44,913 nucleotides of DNA from Melioribacteraceae bacterium (GCA_022181065.1 BQMY01000128.1:1-44913), one strand, 5' to 3'; counted from the stretch's first letter, positions 27,881-37,483 are shown. The notes: generated by a model not told the origin, from the sequence alone. Made by a program: numbers and translations.

Positions 27881-29026
27881 TTATTTGCTGATCAATTTTG
27901 TTACGAGTCTGATATAATTGGAAGGTTTTGAAAGATATTCAAAGTATGTTTTATCGCCGGTTATAACATCAGTCATTTTTTCACATAACAATGCTCCCAT
28001 GTTTTTGAACAAAAACTTTCTAATAGCGGGGTGATTGTAAATTACATTTGATAAAAAGCAGGCATATTTGAGTTCATGTAATAATTCTTTTTTTAACAGG
28101 CGATTATAGCGTGCTCCCGTCTTCGAGCTATCACCGGACGATTTTATAATTGCGTCTGCCGCGAGTTTTCCGCTTAAAATTGATGTTCCAATACCCTCAA
28201 GCGTAATTGGATCAGCAAAACCCGCCGCGTCTCCCGTAAGTAACAGATTTGAGTAAGCAAAATTCTTTGTCGTTGGAAGAATTGGAATTTTGAAACCGTG
28301 TCGTTGATAATCCTTAGTGTTAATATTTATCGCGTGAAGATATTTTTGTAATAGTTGATTAAGATTGTACTTACCTGTTGAAAAGGAGAGTACACCTATC
28401 GAGAGATGCTCCTTTTTGGGGAATACCCATCCATAACCATTTTCAACCAATCCGAAATCAAAACGTACTATATTGTTAAATCTCCGGAATGTGGCATGGT
28501 CAACATTCAATTCAATTTCCATAGCCGGGATTGCTGTCAAATGTTTAAAATGTCCGCTAACCCGGGTTGTGATTCCGAACGCGCCGTCAGCGCCAATGAT
28601 TTTATCGCAAAATATCTTTTCATTATTAAGCTCTACGCAGGGATCAGATTTGTAATTGATATCTCTAACAGTTATGTTGTCATTAAAATGACATCCTGCC
28701 TCAATTGCTTTCTGTATCGCAAATTCATCGAAATTATCCCTCATCACCATACGGACAACCGGTTTATCACGTTTTACAAAAAATTCCTTTTTGACGGTAA
28801 GATCAGCCAACAGGGCAGTGTTACATTCCTGCTCCACAACAGAAGAATAATCGTAAGGAATAAATTTATCTGATCGGGTAATAATACCTCCACCGCATGA
28901 TTTATACCTTGGAAATTCTGCTTTATCCAGTATGAGAGTTTTTACACCGGCTTTCGCGAGATGATATCCGGCTGATGATCCTGCGGGGCCGGCACCAATA
29001 ATCACCACATCATAACTAGAGCTCAT
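27881..29026 (-). CDS. Geranylgeranyl reductase-family FAD-dependent oxidoreductase
   Basis: A 381-residue flavoprotein. It begins MSSSYDVVIIGAGPAGSSAG, the FAD-binding beta-alpha-beta motif, followed by a second-half dinucleotide segment IIGADGAFG (about 160) and the FAD-ribityl motif LLTGDAAGFADPITLEGIG (about 270), which is characteristic of the geranylgeranyl reductase family. Members saturate isoprenoid chains of quinones, archaeal-type lipids or chlorophyll; here a menaquinone-side-chain or other isoprenoid role is the best guess. The start at 29026 gives an ATGA overlap with the stop of the preceding TcdA gene, so translation is probably coupled; a longer reading from 29068 is less likely. 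It is the last of five overlapping or closely spaced minus-strand genes. Confidence 0.87.
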   Translation of the reverse strand: MSSSYDVVIIGAGPAGSSAGYHLAKAGVKTLILDKAEFPRYKSCGGGIITRSDKFIPYDYSSVVEQECNTALLADLTVKKEFFVKRDKPVVRMVMRDNFDEFAIQKAIEAGCHFNDNITVRDINYKSDPCVELNNEKIFCDKIIGADGAFGITTRVSGHFKHLTAIPAMEIELNVDHATFRRFNNIVRFDFGLVENGYGWVFPKKEHLSIGVLSFSTGKYNLNQLLQKYLHAININTKDYQRHGFKIPILPTTKNFAYSNLLLTGDAAGFADPITLEGIGTSILSGKLAADAIIKSSGDSSKTGARYNRLLKKELLHELKYACFLSNVIYNHPAIRKFLFKNMGALLCEKMTDVITGDKTYFEYLSKPSNYIRLVTKLISK

Positions 29027-29745
29027 TCTGGTAGTTCCAGTATATCTCTGATCACCACAGACGCGCATACGGAACCGAACAGGGAAGGCATGTATGAAAT
29101 GGTACCAATGGTTGAACGCTTGTTACGTCCACGTTCTTCCCGCACGGAGTTTTCAAAAACTTTTTCAGGTGAGAATACTACCTTAAAACCTTTATAAATA
29201 CCATATTTATGAAGGGACTTTCTGATGTATCTACCAAGAGGACAATTGTACGATTTCTTAATATCCGTAACCCTGATTTTCAATGGATCAAATTTACCCC
29301 CAGCACCCAAAGAGCAGACAAGTTTATGACCAATCTGATAAGAGTGTCTTAAAAGCTCAACTTTAGGAGAGAGGGTATCGATTGCGTCAACTACATAGTC
29401 ATAGTGAGGTTCAACAAGTGCATGCATTGATTCAGCATCGATATATTCGTCTATAACATTTAGTGTTATATCCGGATTTATATCTTTAAGTTTATCAGCT
29501 ACCAGAAATGCCTTCTTTTCACCAACTTTGGAATGCAGGGCAGGTAACTGTCTGTTAATATTAGTAATATCGACTACATCACCATCGACGATCGTCATTT
29601 TACCAACACCGGCGCGAGCAATCATTTCCGCGGCTGCTGCGCCAACACCGCCAAGTCCAACAACCAGGACATTTGATGACTTCAGTTTTTCCAGTCGATC
29701 AAATCCAGTTAGTAGTTCAGTACGTTCAAGCCAATAATGTTGCAT
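29023..29745 (-). CDS. tcdA: tRNA threonylcarbamoyladenosine dehydratase (TcdA/CsdL family)
   Basis: An E1-like ATP-dependent enzyme that converts threonylcarbamoyl-adenosine at position 37 of tRNAs to its cyclic form. The 240-residue length is typical. It has the early QHYWLERTELLTG, then the nucleotide-binding VLVVGLGGVGAAAAEMIARAG (about 25-45), the acidic strand MTIVDGDVVDITNINRQ and VVDAIDTLSPK (about 118). Near the C-terminus is GTISYMPSLFG, the usual end motif of the family. It overlaps the upstream TatD-like gene by 20 bases and the downstream flavoprotein by 4. There is no obvious metabolic link to either, so the clustering probably reflects shared housekeeping regulation. Confidence 0.92.
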   Translation of the reverse strand: MQHYWLERTELLTGFDRLEKLKSSNVLVVGLGGVGAAAAEMIARAGVGKMTIVDGDVVDITNINRQLPALHSKVGEKKAFLVADKLKDINPDITLNVIDEYIDAESMHALVEPHYDYVVDAIDTLSPKVELLRHSYQIGHKLVCSLGAGGKFDPLKIRVTDIKKSYNCPLGRYIRKSLHKYGIYKGFKVVFSPEKVFENSVREERGRNKRSTIGTISYMPSLFGSVCASVVIRDILELPE

Positions 29746-30391
29746 AGGAATTTGGAAAGCATTTTTTTAAATTTTGTTCAATCTGAATTTGAATAGACTC
29801 CATTGATACACCTTTCAAGCTTGAGTAATACTCATATATCGTGGCTATGTTATCGCTGGAGTCATCAGTCTCCAAAAATATATGATTTGTCTCTATTTTT
29901 TCTACACAATTTTTTATTTTTTTCGAAGGGTTACACAAATTTTCACCAAACGAGATGTAACATCCCGAAGCAACAATTTTCAGCGCAATATCTGTATTTT
30001 GGGTAAACCCGTGAAATATCCATGGTGTCCGGAATCCATTATCTTTTCTGATCTTGAGAAGCTCGTAATAGTATTTAACACAATGAATTATCATCGGTAA
30101 ATTAAAGTCCTCAGCTAAACGCGCCTGTTCTAAAAAAGCATCTTTTTGCAATATCTCAGGCGTGTTGATCAGTTTATCCATACCACACTCACCAATTGCG
30201 ACGCAGTTCTGACTTTTCGCGATAGAAAATAACTCGGGGAGCAGCACAGAGTATTTTTCTTGAAGATACCAGGGATGCAATCCAATAGAAAATGGTTTAT
30301 CCGATGGTACTTCTGAAAAATGGTCATCCAAATTTATATTGATGATTGATTTCCCTGCTCGTGAGTTATGTGTATGAATATCTATAAACAT
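29726..30391 (-). CDS. TatD-family metal-dependent hydrolase
   Basis: A 221-residue TIM-barrel hydrolase, somewhat shorter than E. coli TatD (about 260). Metal ligands are visible in MFIDIHTHN (H6 and H8), GECGMD (about 68-73), MIIHCVKYY (about 100) and FHGF (about 126), with ETDDS near 175. Family members are 3'-5' exonucleases or phosphodiesterases acting on DNA or RNA ends. The sequence is a divergent TatD form of the kind found in FCB-group bacteria. It lies 5 bases after the TIGR03545 gene and overlaps TcdA by 20 bases, so it is in the middle of the operon. The specific substrate cannot be assigned. Confidence 0.83.
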   Translation of the reverse strand: MFIDIHTHNSRAGKSIININLDDHFSEVPSDKPFSIGLHPWYLQEKYSVLLPELFSIAKSQNCVAIGECGMDKLINTPEILQKDAFLEQARLAEDFNLPMIIHCVKYYYELLKIRKDNGFRTPWIFHGFTQNTDIALKIVASGCYISFGENLCNPSKKIKNCVEKIETNHIFLETDDSSDNIATIYEYYSSLKGVSMESIQIQIEQNLKKCFPNSYATLLA

Positions 30392-30396
30392 AATAT

Positions 30397-32226
30397 TTAC
30401 TTAAAAAGGTTTAATACCCCACCACCGAGATCGTTTTCAATCTGTTTCTTTTTCTTTTCAAATTCCTGTTTTTTAGCTTCATACTGTTTCATAACTTTTT
30501 CATACTCATTTTTTATCTTATCAGCTTCTGCCTTCACTTTTGCGGTCTGTTCATTAACCAGTTTTTCAATTTTAGCTTTTTCCGGTTCAATTTTGGATTC
30601 GAGGTATTTTTCGATTTTTTGTTTAGCGGCTGCCAGCTCTTCGTTGAGAGTTTCTTTAAGGGCATCGGCGAAGACATTATCGAGATTTGATTTAACGCTA
30701 AATTTCAGATCAGATTTTTCTCCATTAAGTGAAGCAAGAATGGTGAGCGTATTTACTTTGGATAATACCCGGTCAATAATTCGTGAAACTTCATCGTTTT
30801 CGGTATTTTTTAATTTGGAGAACTTCACAGCAGATGCGCTGAAACTCATGTTGCTATTTATTCTCTCTCCTGATAATGAGAATGCCGCGGCAAAAGCCCC
30901 GTTTCCGGATTCAATTTTTTCCGGTAATAATTTTGCGTCAGAAAGTTTGAAGTTATTTAGTGTAAATCCCGTAAATGTTAGATTTATCTGCTCTTGAGGT
31001 ATATCGCTTAAATAATTGAATACACCAGAAAGCTTGAGATTTCTGTTTCCTCCGGATAAACTTTCTATATTAAAATTGGTTGTTTTGTTAATAATCTTCT
31101 GATTGGAAACAATGTCTGTCACTAACCCCGATAACTTCAGACTATTTTCAGTCTCTCCGCTTAATTTGATCTGTTTTAACCAAAACTCAGGTCTGGCGTT
31201 ATAATCGGGGAAGGGTATATCCTGCCCTTCAAAGCGGGGAGGGGATTCCTTTTCCGGTTCATCGGAGCTGAACTTATCCTTGTAGTATCTTGCTTGCTGA
31301 ACATATCCAAGATAAGTTTTATACTGGTCAACCACACTTGCGCCAAAAAGGAGCATACCTATATTTTCAACTGAAAGATCAGGTAATTTTGCCTTTGAGA
31401 GGGCGCGATTGTAATCCTCCTTTATCCAGTCATCGACAGAGGAGACATTATCTGTGATGGAACTTATATCTGTGTTAAAATCAGAAATTGTAGAAGAAAC
31501 AAGAGTATCGAATTTTTCGAGAGTCGCTTTTGTATCGGTTAATTTTTCATAAGTTGATTTCAATGTTACAGGATCTTTTATGTTATTTATGTTGATCGAT
31601 TTGATGTTAGTCTCAACTCGTTTCAGATCTGCTTCATAAGTTTTGTAATCCAGTTTTTTTTGCCAGTCACCCAATCTTGAATCATAAACTTTGTAAAGGG
31701 AATCAATTTTCCCGGGAGTTTTAATTTCAAGCAAAGCGAGCAGACTATCAACATTCAGCTTGTTTTTAAAGCTGTTTGGGTTAAAACCGGGCGTATCATT
31801 TGCTTTATTTTCAGCGAAAGATATTGTCTGTGATACAAATTCTTCTTCCGAGGCTGGCTCTTCAAATTTTTCTATTTTACCGTCGCTATCCCGTTTGGAA
31901 TTTGTTTTAATATCACTTACTTCAAGGTTTTCCAGAATGATTTTACCACTGAGCAGAGGGTAGAATTCCAGATTAAACTCGGTTTTTCCTGTTTCCCATC
32001 TGTTGAACCTGGTATCGCGTGGATTTGCAACTTGTAGTCTGTCCCACTTAATGTGAAGTCCTATGATCGAAAAATCAAGGTTATCAATCTCAACTTTAGC
32101 TCCATTAAGAGATTGTGCTGTATCTTCGATTGTGGATTCCAGCCAGTCATCGGTGAAGAAGTACATTCCCAGGAGCAAAATTCCGGTAAAGACTAAAATT
32201 CCTATAATTCCTTTTTTCCTGAACAT
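30397..32226 (-). CDS. TIGR03545-family membrane-anchored protein (AsmA-like)
   Basis: A 609-residue protein with one N-terminal transmembrane helix (IIGILVFTGILLLGMYFFTD) and a large periplasmic part. The early sequence (VEIDNLDFSIIGLHIKWDRL, then ILENLEVSDIKTNSK) recalls the beta-rich, AsmA/TamB-like repeats of lipid-transport-associated proteins. Residues about 190-290 and 535-600 are strongly helical and probably coiled coil; the end is rich in Lys, Glu and Ala. I recognise the family as TIGR03545, which in other genomes is usually next to TIGR03546, as here: the two genes overlap by one base. Function is uncharacterised; a role in envelope or lipid homeostasis is inference from topology. 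Confidence 0.82.
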   Translation of the reverse strand: MFRKKGIIGILVFTGILLLGMYFFTDDWLESTIEDTAQSLNGAKVEIDNLDFSIIGLHIKWDRLQVANPRDTRFNRWETGKTEFNLEFYPLLSGKIILENLEVSDIKTNSKRDSDGKIEKFEEPASEEEFVSQTISFAENKANDTPGFNPNSFKNKLNVDSLLALLEIKTPGKIDSLYKVYDSRLGDWQKKLDYKTYEADLKRVETNIKSININNIKDPVTLKSTYEKLTDTKATLEKFDTLVSSTISDFNTDISSITDNVSSVDDWIKEDYNRALSKAKLPDLSVENIGMLLFGASVVDQYKTYLGYVQQARYYKDKFSSDEPEKESPPRFEGQDIPFPDYNARPEFWLKQIKLSGETENSLKLSGLVTDIVSNQKIINKTTNFNIESLSGGNRNLKLSGVFNYLSDIPQEQINLTFTGFTLNNFKLSDAKLLPEKIESGNGAFAAAFSLSGERINSNMSFSASAVKFSKLKNTENDEVSRIIDRVLSKVNTLTILASLNGEKSDLKFSVKSNLDNVFADALKETLNEELAAAKQKIEKYLESKIEPEKAKIEKLVNEQTAKVKAEADKIKNEYEKVMKQYEAKKQEFEKKKKQIENDLGGGVLNLFK

Positions 32227-32750
32227 TAGTCCCTCCAGTCTCTTACTTTTTCATAAAATCCGTAAACTTTTGAGGCTTTAAGAGACTGAACAACTTTCAG
32301 TTTGTTAACTTTCGGTTCAAGGCGGGTTCTGTAAACCACCACAAAATTTTTAGTGAGGAAGTAGATCACAGGCATAATCAGAATAGAACTTATTAAACTT
32401 CCGAGTACAACAGTATTATTGAACTTCGATAAAGCTATTATTGGAATATTGTAAAGTGTTGTATATAAATCTCTTAGGGAAGTTATATCAACCAGCAAAA
32501 AATACCCGAATGAATGAAAAACGGGATCAAGTATCCATGCAAATCCACTAAATAACAAAAACGCGAAAATCGCCATTGAAATATTCACATTGAATATGAT
32601 TATCAGAAAAACAATAATCAGATTGTGGAGACTAAAAACGGGAGTAAGTCCGATCACCATTCCCAATATGAATCCGGCAGCTATTTGTCCGGGTGTATCA
32701 CCGGATCGCAGCACTTTGAATAATTTTGCCAACAGGTCTAAACCAAACAT
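32226..32750 (-). CDS. TIGR03546-family (DUF2062-like) membrane protein
   Basis: A 174-residue inner-membrane protein with about four hydrophobic segments. It opens MFGLDLLAKLFKVLRSGDTP, then has a GFILGMVIGLTPVFSLHNLI segment close to that of DUF2062 proteins, followed by IIVFLIIIFNVNISMAIFAF and a last helix near VVLGSLISSILIMPVIYFLT. GAGGA lies six bases before the ATG. It is the first gene of the five-gene minus-strand operon and is paired with TIGR03545, with which it shares one base (TAATG). The function is unknown; the constant pairing implies that the two proteins act together in the cell envelope. Confidence 0.82.
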   Translation of the reverse strand: MFGLDLLAKLFKVLRSGDTPGQIAAGFILGMVIGLTPVFSLHNLIIVFLIIIFNVNISMAIFAFLLFSGFAWILDPVFHSFGYFLLVDITSLRDLYTTLYNIPIIALSKFNNTVVLGSLISSILIMPVIYFLTKNFVVVYRTRLEPKVNKLKVVQSLKASKVYGFYEKVRDWRD

Positions 32751-32924
32751 ACTGTCCTCTTAAAAGTTTAATTACAAGTTATAAAAGAAGACAAATAGTA
32801 ACAAACCGAATTTTTACAATTTATTAAGTAAAAGTAGATTTAACAGGGGACAAATTGGCTCTTAAAACGTCAAAATTATTATATTCCAGTTTATTTGATT
32901 CAAAACTAATTTAAGGACTTACGG

Positions 32925-35900
32925 ATGAAGAAAATCTATCAATTAACTACCATTCTGATAATATTGTTATCTCTCCAGGTAACAGCACAGATCAATGCGC
33001 GTCTGATGCGTTATCCTGATGTATCAAAGGATAAAATTACTTTTGTTTACGCGGGTGATGTTTGGCTTGTTGCCAGAAGCGGCGGACAGGCTATTAAACT
33101 CAGCTCACCTGATGGGCAGGAGGTTCTTCCGAAATTCTCACCCGATGGCAAACATGTTGTATATACCGCAAATTACGACGGAAACGCTGATATTTATAAA
33201 GTTAGTGTTGATGGGGGAACTCCAGAACGTTTAACTTTTCATAGCTGGACCGACAGAGTAATTGACTGGCACCCGGATGGTGACCAAATACTTTTTGCTT
33301 CATCCAGAGAATCCGGCAGACAAAGATTCAGCCAGCTCTATCTTATTGACCAAAACGGTGGACTACCTGAAAAACTGCCACTTGCCTATGGTGAATTCGC
33401 CTCATTTGCCGAGGATGGCAACTTACTTGCCTTTACGAAGCGAACCAGACTTTTCAGAACATGGAAAAGATATCGTGGCGGTACGGCAGCAGATATTTTC
33501 ATTTTTGATATGAAAAATAATAGCGCGGTGAATATTACCGATAATCCCGCGAATGACGAGATGCCGATGTTTAGTGGTGACAAGGTATATTATCTTTCAG
33601 ACAGGGGTGAAAACCTGCGATATAACATATGGGTTTATGATACCAAGGCAAAATCACACACACAGCTTACTAAATTCAAAGATTATGATGTACATTTTCC
33701 ATCAATAGGTCCCGATGCATTAGTTTACGAAGCGGGTGGGGATTTATATTTAATGAATCTTGCTGATAATTCCAGTAAGAAAGTGAATGTTGAGATAGTT
33801 GATGATCAATATCTTGCTCGTCCTAAATATGTTGACGCGAAGGATTATCTCGAAAACTATAATATTTCACCAGACGGTAACAGAGTTATTGCTGAATGCA
33901 GGGGTGAAATTCTATCCTTCCCTAAAAAAGATGGTGTGATCAAAAATCTTACACAGAGTTCCGGTTCAGCTGAAAGATATCCAGCATGGTCTCCTGATGC
34001 TAAAAAAATTGCATACTGGAGTGACAGAACCGGCGAATACGAACTTACCGTTTATGATTACGCTACCGGCGAGGAGAAAACCTTAACTTCAACAGGCAAA
34101 GGTTTTAAATACAATATTTATTGGTCACCTGATAGCGAACACCTTGTATTTATTAACCAGGCAATGGAAATTTGGCTTTACAGTTTTGGCGGTAACGATC
34201 TGACAAAAATTGATCAGGCTTTATGGCTTATGGAAGGTGGTTTGAGGAATTTCAGCGCAAGCTGGTCATCAGATTCCAAATGGGTTGTGTATTCAAGAGG
34301 TTTGGATAATAATAACAACGCTGTATTTCTATATGATGTTACTGCAGGTAAGACGCATCAGGTTACTAGCGGGTATTATAATGACATGAATCCTGTTTTT
34401 GATCCGGATGGAAAATACATCTATTTGGTAACAAATCGCGAATTTACCCCTGTATATGGCGATATGGACAATTCATTCATTTATCCCAACGCAACCAAAC
34501 TTGCGGCAATTGCTCTGAGGATGGATGTCGCGTCCCCTCTCGCGCCTGAAAATGATACAGTTGAAATAAAGGAAGAGAAGAAAGAGGAAGAGAAGGATTC
34601 CGATAAAAAAGATGATAAGAAGGAAAAAGAAGAAGAATCGCTAAAGATTGATCTTGAAGGATTTGAAAGTCGTCTTGTCGCTCTTCCTGTTGATCCCGGT
34701 AATATTGGTGGATTATCCGCGGTTTCAGGTAAAGTAATTTATGTTCGCACCCCAAATAGTGGTTCCGGAGAGAGAGGCTCAGATATTAAATATTATGATC
34801 TCGAAGAGCGTGAATCAAGCACAATTATGAGTGGTACCGGCTCATACGCATTGTCAGCCGATGGTAAAAAAATGGCAGTTTATAAATCAGGCGGTATCGC
34901 AGTAGTTGATGTGAAGGCAAAACAGGATATGAAAGATCAAATCCCGTTAGCAAGTGCCAAGATTCATGTTTCTCCAAAAGAAGAGTGGGATCAAATACTT
35001 ACCGAAGTATGGCGACTTGAAAGAGATATGTTTTATGATCCCAACATGCATGGCGTTGACTGGGATAGAATGAGAGATAATTATAAAGCAATCCTGAAAG
35101 ATGCTTCATCCCGTTATGATGTTGATTTTCTAATCGGTGAGCTTATTGGAGAACTTAATGCTTCCCATACTTATAAAGGGGGAGGAGATACCGAAAGACC
35201 TGATAGAATGAACGTTGGTTATCTTGGAATTAATTGGGCAGTTGAGAATGGAAAATACAAAATTGCCGAGATAATCAAAGGCGCCGCGTGGGATGATGAG
35301 GTTCGCTCACCATTTGATCAGCCGGGGATTGATGTTGAGGTTGGTGACTTTATACTTTCTGTTAATGGTTTGGAAATGGATGCTGCTAATGAACCTTTTA
35401 TGTATTTCCAGAATCTTGGCGGCAAAACCGTAGAGATGATGATCGGTAAAACAGCAAATATCGATGACGCAAAAAAAGTTGTAGTTGAAACTCTAAGTTC
35501 AGAATCAAGATTACGTCATCTTAACTGGATTGAAAAAAATAGAAAATTTGTTGATGATAAAACAGATGGTAAAGTGGGTTACATATATGTAAGAAGTACA
35601 GGACGTGATGGTCAGAATGAGTTGGTAAGACAGTTTCGTGCGCAATTCCACAAAGATGCATTAATCATTGACGAAAGATTTAATAGTGGTGGTCAGATAC
35701 CCGACAGATTTATTGAATTATTAAATCGCGCGCCTCTTGCTTACTGGGCAGTAAGGGATGGTAAAACCTGGCAGTGGCCTCCACAGGCTAATTTTGGTCC
35801 GAAAGTAATGCTTATTAACGGCTGGAGTGGTTCAGGTGGTGACGCATTCCCTGATTATTTTAGAAAATCAGGCTTGGGCAAACTTGTCGGTACAAGAACC

Positions 35901-36164
35901 TGGGGTGGTTTAATAGGCATAAGCGGTGCCCCTTCACTGATAGATGGTGGTGCAGTAACAGTCCCAACTTTCAGAATGTATAATCCTGAAGGTGGCTGGT
36001 TTAAAGAAGGTTACGGTGTTGATCCTGATATACCTGTTGAAGATGATCCTGCTGAAATGGCAAAAGGAAAAGACCCTCAGCTTCAGAAAGCTGTTGACGT
36101 AATCCTTGAAGAATTAAAAACAGGTTTCAAAAAACCGAATCAGCCGGAATACGAAAAAAGATAA
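32925..36164 (+). CDS. Tricorn protease homologue (S41 family, exported)
   Basis: A 1079-residue serine protease, normal length for bacterial tricorn-like proteins. The signal peptide is residues 1-22 (IILLSLQVTAQ). WD40-like/PD40 propeller blades follow (FSPDGKHVVYTANYDGNADI and many similar to about 530), then a highly charged Lys/Glu/Asp linker at about 547-572. The core domain comes next, then a PDZ domain (about 770-850) and the S41 catalytic domain. Catalytic residues can be placed by comparison with archaeal tricorn: S747-H748 in LNASHTY, the nucleophile S970 in GWSGSGGDAFPD, and E1028 in WFKEGYGVDPD. The family trims peptides; the signal peptide places this one in the periplasm. It stands alone between divergent operons, with a strong terminator after it. 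Confidence 0.93.
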   Translation: MKKIYQLTTILIILLSLQVTAQINARLMRYPDVSKDKITFVYAGDVWLVARSGGQAIKLSSPDGQEVLPKFSPDGKHVVYTANYDGNADIYKVSVDGGTPERLTFHSWTDRVIDWHPDGDQILFASSRESGRQRFSQLYLIDQNGGLPEKLPLAYGEFASFAEDGNLLAFTKRTRLFRTWKRYRGGTAADIFIFDMKNNSAVNITDNPANDEMPMFSGDKVYYLSDRGENLRYNIWVYDTKAKSHTQLTKFKDYDVHFPSIGPDALVYEAGGDLYLMNLADNSSKKVNVEIVDDQYLARPKYVDAKDYLENYNISPDGNRVIAECRGEILSFPKKDGVIKNLTQSSGSAERYPAWSPDAKKIAYWSDRTGEYELTVYDYATGEEKTLTSTGKGFKYNIYWSPDSEHLVFINQAMEIWLYSFGGNDLTKIDQALWLMEGGLRNFSASWSSDSKWVVYSRGLDNNNNAVFLYDVTAGKTHQVTSGYYNDMNPVFDPDGKYIYLVTNREFTPVYGDMDNSFIYPNATKLAAIALRMDVASPLAPENDTVEIKEEKKEEEKDSDKKDDKKEKEEESLKIDLEGFESRLVALPVDPGNIGGLSAVSGKVIYVRTPNSGSGERGSDIKYYDLEERESSTIMSGTGSYALSADGKKMAVYKSGGIAVVDVKAKQDMKDQIPLASAKIHVSPKEEWDQILTEVWRLERDMFYDPNMHGVDWDRMRDNYKAILKDASSRYDVDFLIGELIGELNASHTYKGGGDTERPDRMNVGYLGINWAVENGKYKIAEIIKGAAWDDEVRSPFDQPGIDVEVGDFILSVNGLEMDAANEPFMYFQNLGGKTVEMMIGKTANIDDAKKVVVETLSSESRLRHLNWIEKNRKFVDDKTDGKVGYIYVRSTGRDGQNELVRQFRAQFHKDALIIDERFNSGGQIPDRFIELLNRAPLAYWAVRDGKTWQWPPQANFGPKVMLINGWSGSGGDAFPDYFRKSGLGKLVGTRTWGGLIGISGAPSLIDGGAVTVPTFRMYNPEGGWFKEGYGVDPDIPVEDDPAEMAKGKDPQLQKAVDVILEELKTGFKKPNQPEYEKR

Positions 36165-36210
36165 ACGTAAGTTGTAAGTCTTTGGTCGATAGTCGAAAGT
36201 CTATTGTTAA

Positions 36211-36243
36211 AACCCCCGATGTATTATGTGTCGGGGGTTTTTA
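36211..36243 (+). terminator. Rho-independent terminator of the tricorn gene
   Basis: AACCCCCGA and TCGGGGGTT form a perfect 9-bp stem with an 11-base loop, running into a row of T residues. It begins 47 bases after the stop codon. Confidence 0.9.
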
Positions 36244-36551
36244 TTTACGGAGGTTACATAGTAGCGGTAAAAAAAGCAGAGAATTAAACTCTGGCAATCT
36301 GTAGACAAAGTCGTTTCGATTTATAGTCCTCCTCCCGAATGCTTTCGGGACAGGTTCCCGGAGGTGGATTTCGACGCAAGTCGAAAGACGGAGGATGATT
36401 TATTGCATTTTTTGTGACTTTTGGTCATCCCCCATCACAAAATCCGCCGATGGCGGAGTGATTTCCCCCTTCAAAAGGGGGACGTGAAAATCAACAACCG
36501 GGATTTTCAACAATCTCAGCAGAGAATTAAACTCTGCCTTTTTAGGTTGAA
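36244..36551. repeat. Mosaic of fold-back intergenic repeats
   Basis: No gene. A compound element at 36327-36395 has outer TCCTCC/GGAGGA arms and two inner perfect hairpins, CCCGAA-TGCT-TTCGGG (36334-36349) and TTTCGAC-GCAA-GTCGAAA (36369-36386). Next come TCCGCC-GAT-GGCGGA (36443-36457) and CCCCCTT-CAA-AAGGGGG (36465-36481). The 18-base palindromic sequence GCAGAGAATTAAACTCTG occurs twice in direct orientation, at 36276-36293 and 36519-36536, bracketing the block. Confidence 0.75.
36519..36544 (+). terminator. Hairpin with T-run at the end of the repeat block
   Basis: GCAGAG and CTCTGC around an AATTAAA loop (36519-36537) are followed by CTTTTT. It would stop plus-strand read-through just before the convergent methyltransferase gene. 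Confidence 0.55.
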
Positions 36552-37388
36552 TCAAATATTTGCTATTATCGCAAATTCCGATGCTTCGGGATTATAATCG
36601 TCACCTGCGACATTCCCTGTAATTTCGAATTTCTCAAAACCGGCGGAAACAAACTCTTCTTTCAACGATTCAACCGAAAAGTGTTGAAGCCAATTATAAA
36701 CGGTCTTGATTCCGTTCAAGTCAACGATTGAGTATTTATCCAACGTAACTTTTTCTTTTTCATACTTGAAGGTATTGAGAAAACCATAATACTTGTCGGG
36801 AGACCAAAAACCGAATAACTGGTTTTCTTCATACGTGGCATTTTCTTCTCGCTGATCGAAGGCATTAAGCGAATAGACATCCAATAAAACAGAGCCACCC
36901 GGTTTCAACAGCGATCTGAATTTATTTAACATAACATTTCTCTGTTCAGGGCTAAGAGCGCAAAAATCGCACATGATCATGATAATCAGATCGAATCTGG
37001 AATCAGTATTAAATTCGAGATAATTCTGATTTATATAGTTGATGTCACGATTTTCCGATTTCGCTACTTTTTTTGCATATTCGATGGAGTTTTGTGAAAA
37101 GTCAATTCCGGTTACATCAGCTCCAAGTTTTGCGAGTCGGGATGAATAAAGTCCCGGACCACAACCGAAATCGGCTATTTTTATTTCTGGTCCTGCGTTA
37201 AATCTGCTGCCAATCCATTTGACCGATTTTTCGATAAAATTTTTGTTCCTTGATGAAAGATCAACATCTTCTTTCAAGTGAAAATGAAGCATTTGTTTTG
37301 CGGTGTGTTCATTTGTCCACAATTCTTCCGCTGTATAGTATGAATAACAATCCGGGCGTCTGTTAATATCTTCTAATTCTTTAAACAT
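36552..37388 (-). CDS. Class I SAM-dependent methyltransferase
   Basis: A 278-residue cytoplasmic methyltransferase. Motif I is IKIADFGCGPGLYS (about 70-83), followed by GADVTGIDFSQNSIEYAKK (motif II), FDLIIMIMCDFCALSP (motif IV) and LLKPGGSVLLDVYS (motif VI). The C-terminal half (YNWLQHFSVESLKEEFVSAG) resembles small-molecule methyltransferases. The substrate is unknown. I prefer the ATG at 37388; a TTG 21 bases earlier could extend the frame but has no better ribosome site. It reads convergently towards the tricorn terminator and repeat block, and starts 95 bases after the response-regulator stop on the same strand. No functional link to that two-component system is evident. Confidence 0.88.
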   Translation of the reverse strand: MFKELEDINRRPDCYSYYTAEELWTNEHTAKQMLHFHLKEDVDLSSRNKNFIEKSVKWIGSRFNAGPEIKIADFGCGPGLYSSRLAKLGADVTGIDFSQNSIEYAKKVAKSENRDINYINQNYLEFNTDSRFDLIIMIMCDFCALSPEQRNVMLNKFRSLLKPGGSVLLDVYSLNAFDQREENATYEENQLFGFWSPDKYYGFLNTFKYEKEKVTLDKYSIVDLNGIKTVYNWLQHFSVESLKEEFVSAGFEKFEITGNVAGDDYNPEASEFAIIANI

Positions 37389-37483
37389 GTTATTTCTAGC
37401 TATTTTCAAATTCTCAATTTCAAAATTAAATATTTATTTTGAAGCAATCATCCCCGTAAATATTAATTGTCAGAAATTTAATA

